The notes below the pieces were generated by a model. That model saw only the letters and a list, made by a program, of their open reading frames with translations, did not search any database and was not told the origin of the DNA. Position numbers and translations under genes: made by a program. Source: Parashewanella sp049608225 (GTDB lineage: Bacteria > Pseudomonadota > Gammaproteobacteria > Enterobacterales > Shewanellaceae). From it: 23,238 nt of DNA. Positions 6,669 to 14,774 of this stretch are shown piece by piece. The DNA lies in NCBI GenBank assembly GCA_049608225.1, contig JBMYXI010000052.1, positions 1 through 23,238 on the forward strand, written 5' to 3'. Within the stretch, counting starts at the first letter, position 1. Every line of letters starts with the position of its first letter.

Positions 6669-8930
6669 TTAATGAGTTAATTTCTCAGGGCTTTTTGTGG
6701 AAATGGCAATGTCACCATCCGTTACATCAACATAAGCAATACCACCGGATTCGAGTTCTCCAAACAAAATTTCATCGGCTAAAGGTCGCTTGATCAACTC
6801 GGTAACCACGCGCCCCATAGGTCTAGCACCCATGTTTTTGTCATAGCCTTTTTCAGCCAACACGGTTCTTGCCTCGTCGCTCACCTTCAAAGTAACGCTT
6901 TTTTCATCCAGTTGAGCTTGAAGTTCAACCAAGAATTTATCAACAACTTTGGCGATAACCGTCATATCTAGATTATTGAACCAAATAATTTCGTCTAAGC
7001 GATTACGAAACTCAGGGGTAAAAACGCGATTAATTTCTGACATCGCATCGGAGCTATGATCTTGTTGCTGAAAGCCAATTGATTGCCTAATGGTCTCTTG
7101 TACGCCTGCATTGGTTGTCATCACAAGCGTGACATTACGAAAATCAGCTTTGCGGCCATTATTGTCCGTTAACGTACCATGATCCATCACCTGTAACAGC
7201 AAGTTATAAACATCTGGATGCGCTTTTTCAATCTCATCCAATAACACGATACAATGTGGTTGTTTTATCACTGCATCCGTTAACAATCCACCTTGTTCAT
7301 AACCCACATAACCAGGTGGTGCGCCAATTAATCGTGCAACCGCATGGCTTTCCATGTACTCCGACATATCAAATCGAACTAACTTCATGCCTAGGCAATT
7401 TGCAAGCTGATTCGTCACTTCTGTTTTACCGACACCGGTAGGGCCTGCAAACAAGAAACTGCCAACAGGCTTTTGTTCTGCATTTAATCCACTTCGAGAT
7501 AACCTAATGGCGGAACTTAGGCTTTCAATCGCTTTGTCTTGACCAAACACCACCATTTTCAGGTTACGCTCAAGGTTTTTGAGTAAATCCTTGTCAGACG
7601 CTGTTACCGTCTTTTCTGGTATGCGAGCAATTTTAGCAATGATCTCTTCAATTTCTGTTTGACCAATAGTTTTCTTGCGCTTTTTTTGAGGCTGCATAGC
7701 CATTCTGGCGCCCGCTTCATCAATCACATCGATGGCTTTGTCTGGTAAATGACGGTCATTGATATGTTTATTCGCAAGCTTAGCGGCTGAGCTTAAAGCA
7801 CTTTGAGTATATTTCACTCCATGATGCTCTTCATATTTTGATTTTAAGCCTTTCAAAATAAGCGTTGTCTCAGCAACACTAGGCTCATTGATATCGATTT
7901 TTTGGAAACGCCGTGCCAGTGCTCTATCTTTATCAAAAATACTTTGGAATTCTTGGAATGTGGTTGATCCCATGCAACGTAAATTGCCGTTTGAAAGCAA
8001 AGGCTTCAGTAGATTAGACGCATCCATTACTCCACCAGAAGCAGCTCCTGCACCGATAATGGTATGGATTTCATCGATAAATAATATGGCGTGTTCGTTG
8101 GCAGCTAACTCTTTTAATAAACTCTTAAAACGCTTTTCAAAATCACCTCGATATTTGGTACCAGCCAATAACGCACCTAAATCTAATGAATATACCGTTG
8201 CATCCTCCATCACTACTGGTACATCATCATTAACGATTCGATATGCCAAACCTTCAGCAATTGCCGTCTTTCCGACGCCAGCCTCGCCAACTAATAATGG
8301 GTTGTTTTTTCGACGACGACATAAGGTTTGAATGGTACGCTCAATTTCACCATCACGACCAATCAATGGGTCAATATTACCTTGTTCAGCCTGTTGATTT
8401 AAATTCGTAGTGTATTGCGCAAGAACGCTCTTATCTTCTTCTGTTTTAGAATCCGATTCGGCCGAATCAAAGTTTAAATCGGCAATGGAATCTTCACTCT
8501 TAGAGACGCCATGTGAAATAAAATTGACGACATCTAAGCGGGTAATATCACTGCGTCTTAATAAGTAAACAGCTTGTGACTCTTGCTCACTAAAAATCGC
8601 CACCAGCACATTAGCGCCGGTAACTTCATTCCGACCAGATGACTGCACATGAAACACTGCACGCTGTAATACGCGTTGAAAACCAAGCGTGGGTTGAGTG
8701 TCTTTTTCCAGATCAGGTTCAGTTAATAATGGCGTTGTTTGGTTGATAAATCGTGCAACTTCTTCTCGTAACTTGTCAATATCCGCGCCACATGACAGCA
8801 ATGCTTCTCGAGCAGAAGGGTTATCTAACAGTGCCAACAATAAATGTTCGACTGTCATATATTCGTGATGAGCATCCTTAGCCTGTTGGAAGGCAGAATT
8901 TAAGGTCATTTCCAGATCTTTATTTAACAT
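6669..8930 (-). CDS. clpA: ATP-dependent Clp protease ATP-binding subunit ClpA
   Basis: Hexameric AAA+ unfoldase that feeds proteins, including ClpS-delivered N-degron substrates, into ClpP. The 753-residue product (E. coli 758) shows a Clp N domain with its double repeat at 1-140, then D1 with Walker A GEAGVGKT (215-222), Walker B LFIDEIHT (283-290) and pore loop AGTKYRGDFE, then D2 with Walker A GPTGVGKT (496-503), Walker B LLDEIEKA and pore loop GAPPGYVGYE. The ClpP-docking loop reads IGF (618-620), where E. coli ClpA has IGL. No ClpB-type middle coiled coil is present, so it is ClpA rather than ClpB. It lies 45 bases after clpS and is probably co-transcribed with it. clpP is not in the window. 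Confidence 0.97.
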   Translation of the reverse strand: MLNKDLEMTLNSAFQQAKDAHHEYMTVEHLLLALLDNPSAREALLSCGADIDKLREEVARFINQTTPLLTEPDLEKDTQPTLGFQRVLQRAVFHVQSSGRNEVTGANVLVAIFSEQESQAVYLLRRSDITRLDVVNFISHGVSKSEDSIADLNFDSAESDSKTEEDKSVLAQYTTNLNQQAEQGNIDPLIGRDGEIERTIQTLCRRRKNNPLLVGEAGVGKTAIAEGLAYRIVNDDVPVVMEDATVYSLDLGALLAGTKYRGDFEKRFKSLLKELAANEHAILFIDEIHTIIGAGAASGGVMDASNLLKPLLSNGNLRCMGSTTFQEFQSIFDKDRALARRFQKIDINEPSVAETTLILKGLKSKYEEHHGVKYTQSALSSAAKLANKHINDRHLPDKAIDVIDEAGARMAMQPQKKRKKTIGQTEIEEIIAKIARIPEKTVTASDKDLLKNLERNLKMVVFGQDKAIESLSSAIRLSRSGLNAEQKPVGSFLFAGPTGVGKTEVTNQLANCLGMKLVRFDMSEYMESHAVARLIGAPPGYVGYEQGGLLTDAVIKQPHCIVLLDEIEKAHPDVYNLLLQVMDHGTLTDNNGRKADFRNVTLVMTTNAGVQETIRQSIGFQQQDHSSDAMSEINRVFTPEFRNRLDEIIWFNNLDMTVIAKVVDKFLVELQAQLDEKSVTLKVSDEARTVLAEKGYDKNMGARPMGRVVTELIKRPLADEILFGELESGGIAYVDVTDGDIAISTKSPEKLTH

Positions 8931-8975
8931 ACGCGCTCCCTACAAAAAGTCCTTTACCTTTAGCGTAATCTATTT

Positions 8976-9284
8976 TCATATTTTCTCTAGCGTACATAGC
9001 AATGGATGTTCATGTTCTTGTGAATATTGGTTCACTTGTAATACTTTTGTCTCAGCAATATCGAAAGGATATGTGCCACATATCCCCTTTCCTTGATGAT
9101 GTATGGTTAACATAATGTCAGTTGCTTCTTGAACACCTTTGTTAAAAAACACCTGCAAGACTTCAATAACGAAGTCCATTGGCGTGTAATCATCATTGTT
9201 TAATACCACTTGATACATAGAAGGCGGCGCTAACTCTGATTTAACCGCTTCTTCTGCAAACTCAACACTACCAATCTTACTCAT
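8976..9284 (-). CDS. clpS: ATP-dependent Clp protease adaptor ClpS
   Basis: N-recognin that captures proteins with N-terminal Leu, Phe, Tyr or Trp and hands them to the ClpA N domain. The 102-residue product (E. coli 106) has the core PPSMYQVVLNNDDYTPMDFV and ends HPLLCTLEKI. The residues that line the E. coli amino-acid pocket (Asn34, Asp35, Met40, His66) fall at Asn30, Asp31, Met36 and His62, so ligand binding should be intact, and the gatekeeper Met implies selection against beta-branched residues. The flexible N-terminus (about 17 residues) that controls ClpA is present. The ATG is preceded by GAGG about 11 bases upstream. It is divergent from cspD and leads the clpS-clpA pair. Confidence 0.97.
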   Translation of the reverse strand: MSKIGSVEFAEEAVKSELAPPSMYQVVLNNDDYTPMDFVIEVLQVFFNKGVQEATDIMLTIHHQGKGICGTYPFDIAETKVLQVNQYSQEHEHPLLCTLEKI

Positions 9285-9396
9285 TTATCGTTTTACCTCA
9301 ACCAAGTTCTTGTCCTTATGTTCCGCTTTTGTTGTGATAAATACAATTAAAAATACGACAAAACGACTATTTTGTTGCTTAATTGTTAATTTATGC

Positions 9397-9425
9397 TTGA
9401 CATCTACATTTTCTGGTTACATTCT
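9397..9425 (+). promoter_or_regulatory. Candidate cspD promoter
   Basis: A perfect -35 TTGACA at 9397-9402 is present. The -10 is ambiguous: CATTCT (9420-9425, spacing 17) or TACATT (9418-9423, spacing 15). The leader would be about 65-70 bases. Upstream, 9285-9396 also serves clpS in the other direction, where I could not place a convincing promoter. Confidence 0.42.
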
Positions 9426-9498
9426 GGTCACCAAGCGGTAAATTGGGTTGCCGTTTAATTCGGTTACTGATAAGTACACAACAGAAGGAAGTGGAAGT

Positions 9499-9705
9499 AT
9501 GGCAAGCGGAACTGTTAAGTGGTTCAACAACGCCAAAGGATTCGGATTTATTTGTCCTGATGAAGGCGGAGAGGATATTTTTGCACACTACTCTACCATT
9601 GAAATGGAGGGTTATCGTACTCTCAAGGCGGGGCAGCCCGTAGAATATGAAGTGGAGCAAGGGCCAAAAGGCATGCATGCCTCAGCCATCACAACACCGA
9701 AGTAA
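9499..9705 (+). CDS. cspD: Cold-shock-domain protein CspD
   Basis: Single-stranded nucleic-acid binding protein. E. coli CspD is induced in stationary phase and inhibits DNA replication. The 68-residue product (E. coli 74) contains GTVKWFNNAKGFGFICP, with the RNP1 motif KGFGFI, and EDIFAHYSTI, with the RNP2 motif, the latter with the CspD-type YSTI ending rather than the CspA-type SAI. It lacks the short acidic/alanine tail of E. coli CspD. The start at 9499 has AGAAGGAAGT upstream; longer upstream in-frame starts are not family-like. The arrangement cspD divergent from clpS-clpA is the same as in E. coli. Confidence 0.95.
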   Translation: MASGTVKWFNNAKGFGFICPDEGGEDIFAHYSTIEMEGYRTLKAGQPVEYEVEQGPKGMHASAITTPK

Positions 9706-9736
9706 TTATCTAGAGTAAACTCGGTGCATTAAGGAC

Positions 9737-9764
9737 AAAAAAGGCAGAATCATCTGCCTTTTTT
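9737..9764 (+). terminator. Rho-independent terminator of cspD
   Basis: The 12-bp perfect stem AAAAAAGGCAGA / TCTGCCTTTTTT has a four-base loop (9749-9752) and lies about 31 bases after cspD. Its left A run means it could also stop transcription coming from icd on the minus strand. Confidence 0.92.
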
Positions 9765-9778
9765 ATGTTTGAATCATT

Positions 9779-9899
9779 AGGGGCTGTTTTTAACGCTATC
9801 TGTATTGTCACTGCACTCATTTAGAAACGAAGTAACGACAGTTTTATATGTCGGTAATAACTAAATAACGCTAGTTCCGCTTTGCTGTCGTTAAAAACA
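9779..9899. repeat. Inverted and direct repeats between cspD and icd
   Basis: TGTTTTTAACG (9785-9795) is mirrored by CGTTAAAAACA (9889-9899). Inside, CGACAG (9836-9841) is mirrored by CTGTCG (9885-9890), and TAACGCTA occurs at 9791-9798 and again at 9866-9873. The 246 bp between cspD and icd contain no gene that I can support. It could be a decayed miniature element or the folded 3' end of the icd transcript. Confidence 0.35.
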
Positions 9900-9951
9900 A
9901 TCATTGCTGAAAATATCAACAAAGATAAACGCCCCTTAGTAACTAATCGAG

Positions 9952-12174
9952 TTAACCAATTAAGTTATTTAATGTTTCACTTGGGCGCATTGCTTGACTC
10001 ACCAAAGCAGCATTCGTTCTGTAGTAACCATCCAAATTAACGGCTGGGCCTTGCGCGCCATTTAGCTCTGCAACAATTTTATCTTCGTTAGCAGTTAACC
10101 CTTCAGCTAATTCTGAAAATTGCTGTGCAAGATCAGCATCATCTGTTTGCGCTGCCATGGCTTGTGCCCAATACATAGCTAAGTAGAAGTGGCTGCCACG
10201 GTTATCCAATTCACCCACTCTGCGAGACGGCGACTTATTGTTGTCTAAGAATTTGCCAATTGCTTCATCTAATGCCTTTGATAACACCATGGCTTTGGCA
10301 TTGCCTGTATTGTGACTTAGATGTTCGAGCGATGCACCCAAAGCTAAAAATTCACCGAGAGAATCCCAGCGTAAGTGACCTTCTTTCTCAACTTGTTGAA
10401 CATGCTTAGGTGCACTACCACCTGCACCAGTTTCAAATAAACCACCACCGTTCATCAAAGGAACAATTGATAGCATTTTCGCGCTGGTACCAAGCTCCAA
10501 AATTGGGAACAAGTCAGTTAGATAATCACGTAATACGTTGCCGGTAACCGAAATCGTATCTTTGCCCTCTTTAATACGAACTAAAGAAAAACGCGTTGCT
10601 TCTTTTGGCGACATAATGTGAAGTTCAAGTCCTGATACATCATGATCTTTTAAGTAGGTATTGACCTTAGCGATCAACTGGGCATCATGAGCACGATTTT
10701 CATCTAACCAAAATACAGCTGGGGTCTGTGTTAAGCGAGCACGGTTCACGGCTAACTTCACCCAATCACGGATAGGCGCATCTTTAACTTGACACATTCT
10801 GAAAATGTCGCCTTCAGCAACTTTATGGCTCATCAGGGTAATGCCATCAGCATCAACAACATTAATGGTTCCCGCAGACGCAACTTCAAACGTCTTATCA
10901 TGGCTACCATACTCTTCAGCTTTTTGTGCCATTAAGCCAACGTTTGGAACGCTACCCATAGTCGCAGGATCAAACGCGCCATTTTCTTTGCAGAAATCAA
11001 CTGTTTCTTGATAGATACCTGCGTAACAACGGTCTGGGATCATATACTTAGTGTCTTGTTGCTTGCCGTCTGGTCCCCACATTTGCCCAGAAGAGCGAAT
11101 AGCAGCAGGCATAGAAGCATCAATAATGATGTCGCTTGGTACATGTAAGTTAGTAATGCCTTTGTCTGAATCTACCATAGCTAATGGTGGACGTACTGCA
11201 TAAACTTCAGCAATCGCCGCTTCAATTTCAGCTTTTTTATCTGCCGGGAGTTTTTGAATTTTAGCAATCACATCACCAAAACCATTATTAACATCCACAC
11301 CTAATTCTTCAAACTCAGTAGCATACCTTTCGAATAATGGCTTAAAGAATGATTTCACCGCATGACCAAACATAATTGGGTCTGAAACCTTCATCATGGT
11401 AGCTTTCAAATGTAATGAAAGTAACACGCCTTGTTGCTTAGCTTTTTCTATTTCTGTGTCAAAAAAGCTCACTAACGCATTTTTGCTCATAACAGCTGAG
11501 TCAATGATTTCGCCTGCTTGTAATGCAATGCCTGATTTCAGCTCAACTTGACTGCCATCTTCTTTCGAAAGCACGATAGTGGCAGTCGTCGCTGCTTCTA
11601 ACGTTACAGATTGCTCACTGCTAAAGAAATCACCATTCGTCATATGCGCAACGTGCGATTGCGAATCCGCGCTCCATGCCCCCATTGAATGTGGATTTTT
11701 TTGTGCGTAGTTCTTAACTGATTTCGGTGCTCGACGATCAGAGTTTCCTTCACGTAAAACAGGGTTTACTGCACTACCTTTAATTTTGTCATAAGTGGCT
11801 TTTATTGCCTGCTCTGCATCATTTTTTGGTTCATCAGGATAATTTGGTAATTCATAACCTTGCGCCTGAAGTTCAGCAATACAAGCTTTAAGCTGTGGGA
11901 TAGAAGCACTGATGTTCGGCAGCTTAATAATATTAGCTTCGGGCGTTTTCGCCATTTCACCTAACTCAGATAGCGCATCAGCAATACGTTGTTCTTCTTT
12001 TAAAAACTCAGGAAAGTTAGCGATAACACGACCTGATAATGAAATGTCACGAGTCTCTACATTTACACCAGCAGTTTGGGTAAAACGCTTGATAATTGGA
12101 AGCAGTGAATGAGTCGCTAACGCTGGCGCTTCATCAGTTTCTGTATAAATAATGGTTGGAGATGTATCTTTCAT
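9952..12174 (-). CDS. icd: Isocitrate dehydrogenase, NADP-dependent, monomeric type
   Basis: Oxidative decarboxylation of isocitrate to 2-oxoglutarate with NADP, in the TCA cycle. The 740-residue product matches the monomeric IDH family (about 740 residues; Azotobacter, Vibrio and the cold-active Colwellia maris enzyme). Characteristic stretches are IIYTETDEAPALATHSLLP at the N-terminus, the substrate-loop region EGNSDRRAPKSVKNYA (about 141-156) with NPHSMGAW after it, and GTSAKMLSIVPLMNGGGLFE in the second half. It is unrelated to the roughly 416-residue dimeric Icd of E. coli, so it should not be controlled by AceK in the E. coli manner. The RBS AGGACGAG lies close upstream of the ATG. It is divergent from rluE, as icd is in E. 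coli. Confidence 0.97.
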   Translation of the reverse strand: MKDTSPTIIYTETDEAPALATHSLLPIIKRFTQTAGVNVETRDISLSGRVIANFPEFLKEEQRIADALSELGEMAKTPEANIIKLPNISASIPQLKACIAELQAQGYELPNYPDEPKNDAEQAIKATYDKIKGSAVNPVLREGNSDRRAPKSVKNYAQKNPHSMGAWSADSQSHVAHMTNGDFFSSEQSVTLEAATTATIVLSKEDGSQVELKSGIALQAGEIIDSAVMSKNALVSFFDTEIEKAKQQGVLLSLHLKATMMKVSDPIMFGHAVKSFFKPLFERYATEFEELGVDVNNGFGDVIAKIQKLPADKKAEIEAAIAEVYAVRPPLAMVDSDKGITNLHVPSDIIIDASMPAAIRSSGQMWGPDGKQQDTKYMIPDRCYAGIYQETVDFCKENGAFDPATMGSVPNVGLMAQKAEEYGSHDKTFEVASAGTINVVDADGITLMSHKVAEGDIFRMCQVKDAPIRDWVKLAVNRARLTQTPAVFWLDENRAHDAQLIAKVNTYLKDHDVSGLELHIMSPKEATRFSLVRIKEGKDTISVTGNVLRDYLTDLFPILELGTSAKMLSIVPLMNGGGLFETGAGGSAPKHVQQVEKEGHLRWDSLGEFLALGASLEHLSHNTGNAKAMVLSKALDEAIGKFLDNNKSPSRRVGELDNRGSHFYLAMYWAQAMAAQTDDADLAQQFSELAEGLTANEDKIVAELNGAQGPAVNLDGYYRTNAALVSQAMRPSETLNNLIG

Positions 12175-12206
12175 TTCTCGTCCTGTTGATATTAGATATG
12201 ATTGGT

Positions 12207-12235
12207 ATTCGACCTAGCCCCTTGAACTTACTCAA
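12207..12235 (-). promoter_or_regulatory. Candidate icd promoter
   Basis: On the minus strand TTGAGT (12235-12230) and TCGAAT (12212-12207) are 17 bases apart, each 4/6. The leader would be about 25 bases. The -35 overlaps an imperfect dyad CTTGA-N6-TCAAG (12221-12236). The 135 bp between icd and rluE must also hold the rluE promoter, which I could not place. Confidence 0.3.
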
Positions 12236-12309
12236 GTCAGCCCGTCGTCAATAGGGTATTTTCGAGTGCTGTCATCATAAAGGATCCGAGATATTATTCA
12301 AATTCCCAA

Positions 12310-13056
12310 ATGGGACAAAGCCAAGTAAACTGTCAACATAAACGCACATTTTATCGAAACAAGCAGAACAACGTGGTCTATCCAAACAAGCGGCAGTCAT
12401 CGAACAACACCAAAAAGCAATCTCAATTCAATAAACGTCGCTCATCGCAAACAACAAAATATAAACGACAATCTCAAATGGAACCGCAACACACTAAGTT
12501 AGTGCTGTTTAACAAACCGTTCGATGTTTTGTGTCAATTTACCGATGAGTCTGGCCGAAAAACCCTCAAAGACTATATTCCCATTAAAGACATTTATGCT
12601 GCTGGGCGCCTTGATAGAGACAGCGAAGGTTTATTATTACTTACCAATAATGGCAAACTGCAAGCTAAGCTCACTCAACCCAATAAAAAGGTCTTCAAAA
12701 CCTACTGGGTGCAAGTTGAAGGTCAACCATCAGAGCAGGATTTAGATAGACTTCGCCAAGGTATTGAGCTTAAAGATGGCTTAACATTACCAGCAAAAGT
12801 GGCACTAATGGCAGAGCCAAAGCAGTTATGGCAACGCATCCCGCCTGTTCGTCAACGTAAAAGCATTCCTACACAATGGCTTGAAATCCAAATTTGTGAA
12901 GGTAAGAATCGCCAAGTAAGAAGAATGACCGCTCATATCGGTTTTCCTACTTTACGATTGATCCGCTATAGTATAGGAAGCTATTCACTCGACTCTGCTG
13001 GACAATTTCTGTTACCAGAAGCCTTTACGGAAGTTTCAGCAGCTCCCAAAAAATAA
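12310..13056 (+). CDS. rluE: 23S rRNA pseudouridine synthase RluE
   Basis: RsuA-family enzyme. E. coli RluE makes pseudouridine 2457 in 23S rRNA. The catalytic motif AAGRLDRDSEGLLLLTN contains Asp102, and the family motifs KTYWVQVEG, RKSIPTQWLEI, EGKNRQVRRMTAHIGFPTLRLIR follow. The 248-residue product is longer than E. coli RluE (217) because of a roughly 60-residue N-terminal tail rich in Lys, Arg, Gln, Asn and Ser, which is probably disordered and RNA-binding. The ATG at 12310 has no clear RBS. The next in-frame ATG, at 12478, would remove the tail and also lacks one. First gene of rluE-nudJ-mnmA-hflD-purB; nudJ starts 10 bases after its stop. Confidence 0.93.
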   Translation: MGQSQVNCQHKRTFYRNKQNNVVYPNKRQSSNNTKKQSQFNKRRSSQTTKYKRQSQMEPQHTKLVLFNKPFDVLCQFTDESGRKTLKDYIPIKDIYAAGRLDRDSEGLLLLTNNGKLQAKLTQPNKKVFKTYWVQVEGQPSEQDLDRLRQGIELKDGLTLPAKVALMAEPKQLWQRIPPVRQRKSIPTQWLEIQICEGKNRQVRRMTAHIGFPTLRLIRYSIGSYSLDSAGQFLLPEAFTEVSAAPKK

Positions 13057-13066
13057 GTGAGGGGTT

Positions 13067-13537
13067 ATGACTGATCGTTTTCGTCCATTTACTACGGTTG
13101 CCAATGTGGTTATTTGGCAAGATAAATTCCTAATCGTTGAAGAAAAAATTAACGGTGAAACCGTTTACAACCAACCAGCGGGACATTTAGAAGAAAACGA
13201 AAGTCTAACCACTGCTTGCGAACGTGAAACAACCGAAGAAACCGGCATAGCCACCAAAACACAGTCACTAGTGGGTATCTATCAATTCAAAGCCTCTGAC
13301 GGAAAAAACTTCGTTCGATTTACCTTTCACAGCGTAGTAAACCAATATGGCACCACACTTGAACCGCCAGTAACGCGTCCGCAAGACCCACAAATTATTG
13401 CTGCTCATTGGTTAACCCTAGAACAAATTGAAGCGCTTGAAGATAAGCTTCGCAGCCCACTAATCTTACAATCAATCAAAGACTATTACTCTGGCAAAAG
13501 TGCTTCACTAAAAACCCTTTCTGATGAGTACATGTAA
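13067..13537 (+). CDS. nudJ: NUDIX phosphatase NudJ
   Basis: NUDIX hydrolase of 156 residues. E. coli NudJ (153) hydrolyses nucleoside tri- and diphosphates and the thiamine precursor HMP-PP. The NUDIX box GX5EX7REUXEEXGU is complete in GHLEENE...RETTEETGI (roughly residues 39-61), with the metal-binding glutamates intact. The N-terminal FRPFTTVANVVIWQDKFLIVEE fits the family. A strong RBS (GAGGGG, 13059-13064) lies just before the ATG and only 10 bases separate it from rluE. In E. coli nudJ also lies between rluE and mnmA, which supports orthology rather than another NUDIX subfamily. Confidence 0.93.
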   Translation: MTDRFRPFTTVANVVIWQDKFLIVEEKINGETVYNQPAGHLEENESLTTACERETTEETGIATKTQSLVGIYQFKASDGKNFVRFTFHSVVNQYGTTLEPPVTRPQDPQIIAAHWLTLEQIEALEDKLRSPLILQSIKDYYSGKSASLKTLSDEYM

Positions 13538-13572
13538 ATTATGCAATAACTGATTTTTCTTCCACATTCGCC

Positions 13573-13593
13573 ATAGCCCAAGTGGCTATAGCC
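13573..13593. repeat. Overlapping hairpin and palindrome upstream of mnmA
   Basis: ATAGCC (13573-13578) pairs with GGCTAT (13584-13589) around CAAGT, and GGCTATAGCC (13584-13593) is itself a perfect palindrome. The two structures exclude each other. There is no T run, so it is not an intrinsic terminator. TAAAAT at 13598-13603 could be a -10 element but no -35 fits. It lies in the only sizeable gap (112 bp) of the rluE-purB series. Confidence 0.4.
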
Positions 13594-13649
13594 GTGATAA
13601 AATCCTGCTCAAACTTCGTATTACTTTTTATTTTTTGGTTTCAGGATTT

Positions 13650-14771
13650 ATGACATCAATCACCTCCGATTTAAGCAGTAAAAAAGTCATCGTCGGCATG
13701 TCTGGCGGTGTGGATTCTTCTGTTTCAGCTTACTTATTGCAACAACAAGGCTATCAAGTCGAAGGCTTGTTCATGAAGAATTGGGAAGAAGATGATAACG
13801 ATGAATACTGCGCCGCTGCCGAAGATCTTAAAGATGCCCAAGCCGTATGCGACAAATTAGGCATTACTTTGCATACCGTTAATTTTGCCGCCGAGTATTG
13901 GGATAATGTATTCGAATACTTTTTAGCTGAATATAAAGCGGGGCGCACGCCGAATCCCGACATCATGTGCAATAAAGAAATTAAGTTCAAAGCTTTTCTT
14001 GAGTTTGCAGATGAAATTCTCGATGCCGATTATATTGCCATGGGGCATTATGTTCGCCGTAGTGACGTCAATGACAAAACCGAGATGCTACGCGGTGTCG
14101 ACAGCAATAAAGATCAAAGTTATTTTTTATACACCTTGAGCCACGAGCAAGTTGCACGCAGCTTATTTCCAGTAGGTGAAATTGAAAAACCTGAAGTACG
14201 AAGAATTGCGGCAGAACTTGGCTTAGTCACCAGTGATAAAAAAGACAGCACAGGTATTTGTTTTATCGGTGAGCGCAAATTTACTGAATTCCTATCTAAT
14301 TATTTACCAGCACAACCAGGTAAAATTGAAACGGCTGAAGGCGAAGTCATTGGTGAACATCAAGGGTTGATGTATCACACCTTAGGTCAACGAAAAGGTT
14401 TAGGCATCGGCGGACTGAAAAATAGTAATGATGAGCCTTGGTACGTAGTCGATAAAGATCTCAAACGCAATGTGCTTATTGTGGCGCAAGGGGCAAAACA
14501 CCCGCGTTTAATGTCCGTGGGCATGAAAGTCAACCAACTGCACTGGGTAGACAGAGTGGGTCCCGAAAATGGTTGTAAAATTTCGGTAAAAACCCGTTAT
14601 CGCCAACAAGATGTTGCTTGCCACTTGTCTTACGTTGATAACGATAAACAAACCGTTCGTATCATGTTTGATGAAGCTGTTGCTGCAGTCACACCCGGGC
14701 AATCCGCAGTATTTTACAATGGTGAAGTTTGCTTAGGTGGTGGCATTATTGATGAGTTGATAAAGGACTAA
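13650..14771 (+). CDS. mnmA: tRNA-specific 2-thiouridylase MnmA
   Basis: Uses ATP and sulfur relayed by the IscS-Tus system to form the 2-thio group of (c)mnm5s2U34 in Lys, Glu and Gln tRNAs. The 373-residue product (E. coli 368) has the ATP-pyrophosphatase P-loop SGGVDSS at 18-24. The catalytic cysteines are present: Cys107 in DIMCNKE and Cys204 in STGICFIGE (E. coli Cys102 and Cys199, constant offset of 5). Long stretches such as EGLFMKNWEEDD, DSNKDQSYFLYTLSHEQ and GEHQGLMYHTLGQRKGLGIGG are nearly the same as in E. coli. The ATG at 13650 fits the family start. A TTG 15 bases earlier is in frame but unneeded. hflD follows three bases after the stop. Confidence 0.97.
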   Translation: MTSITSDLSSKKVIVGMSGGVDSSVSAYLLQQQGYQVEGLFMKNWEEDDNDEYCAAAEDLKDAQAVCDKLGITLHTVNFAAEYWDNVFEYFLAEYKAGRTPNPDIMCNKEIKFKAFLEFADEILDADYIAMGHYVRRSDVNDKTEMLRGVDSNKDQSYFLYTLSHEQVARSLFPVGEIEKPEVRRIAAELGLVTSDKKDSTGICFIGERKFTEFLSNYLPAQPGKIETAEGEVIGEHQGLMYHTLGQRKGLGIGGLKNSNDEPWYVVDKDLKRNVLIVAQGAKHPRLMSVGMKVNQLHWVDRVGPENGCKISVKTRYRQQDVACHLSYVDNDKQTVRIMFDEAVAAVTPGQSAVFYNGEVCLGGGIIDELIKD

Positions 14772-14774
14772 GTC

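Noticed and set aside
7888..8331. 147-codon open frame on the plus strand
   Set aside because: Antisense shadow within clpA, covering the D1 Walker region whose sense translation is unmistakable.
9391..9678. Open frame of 95 codons on the minus strand across cspD
   Set aside because: Overlaps the clear cspD gene and its promoter; composition not protein-like.
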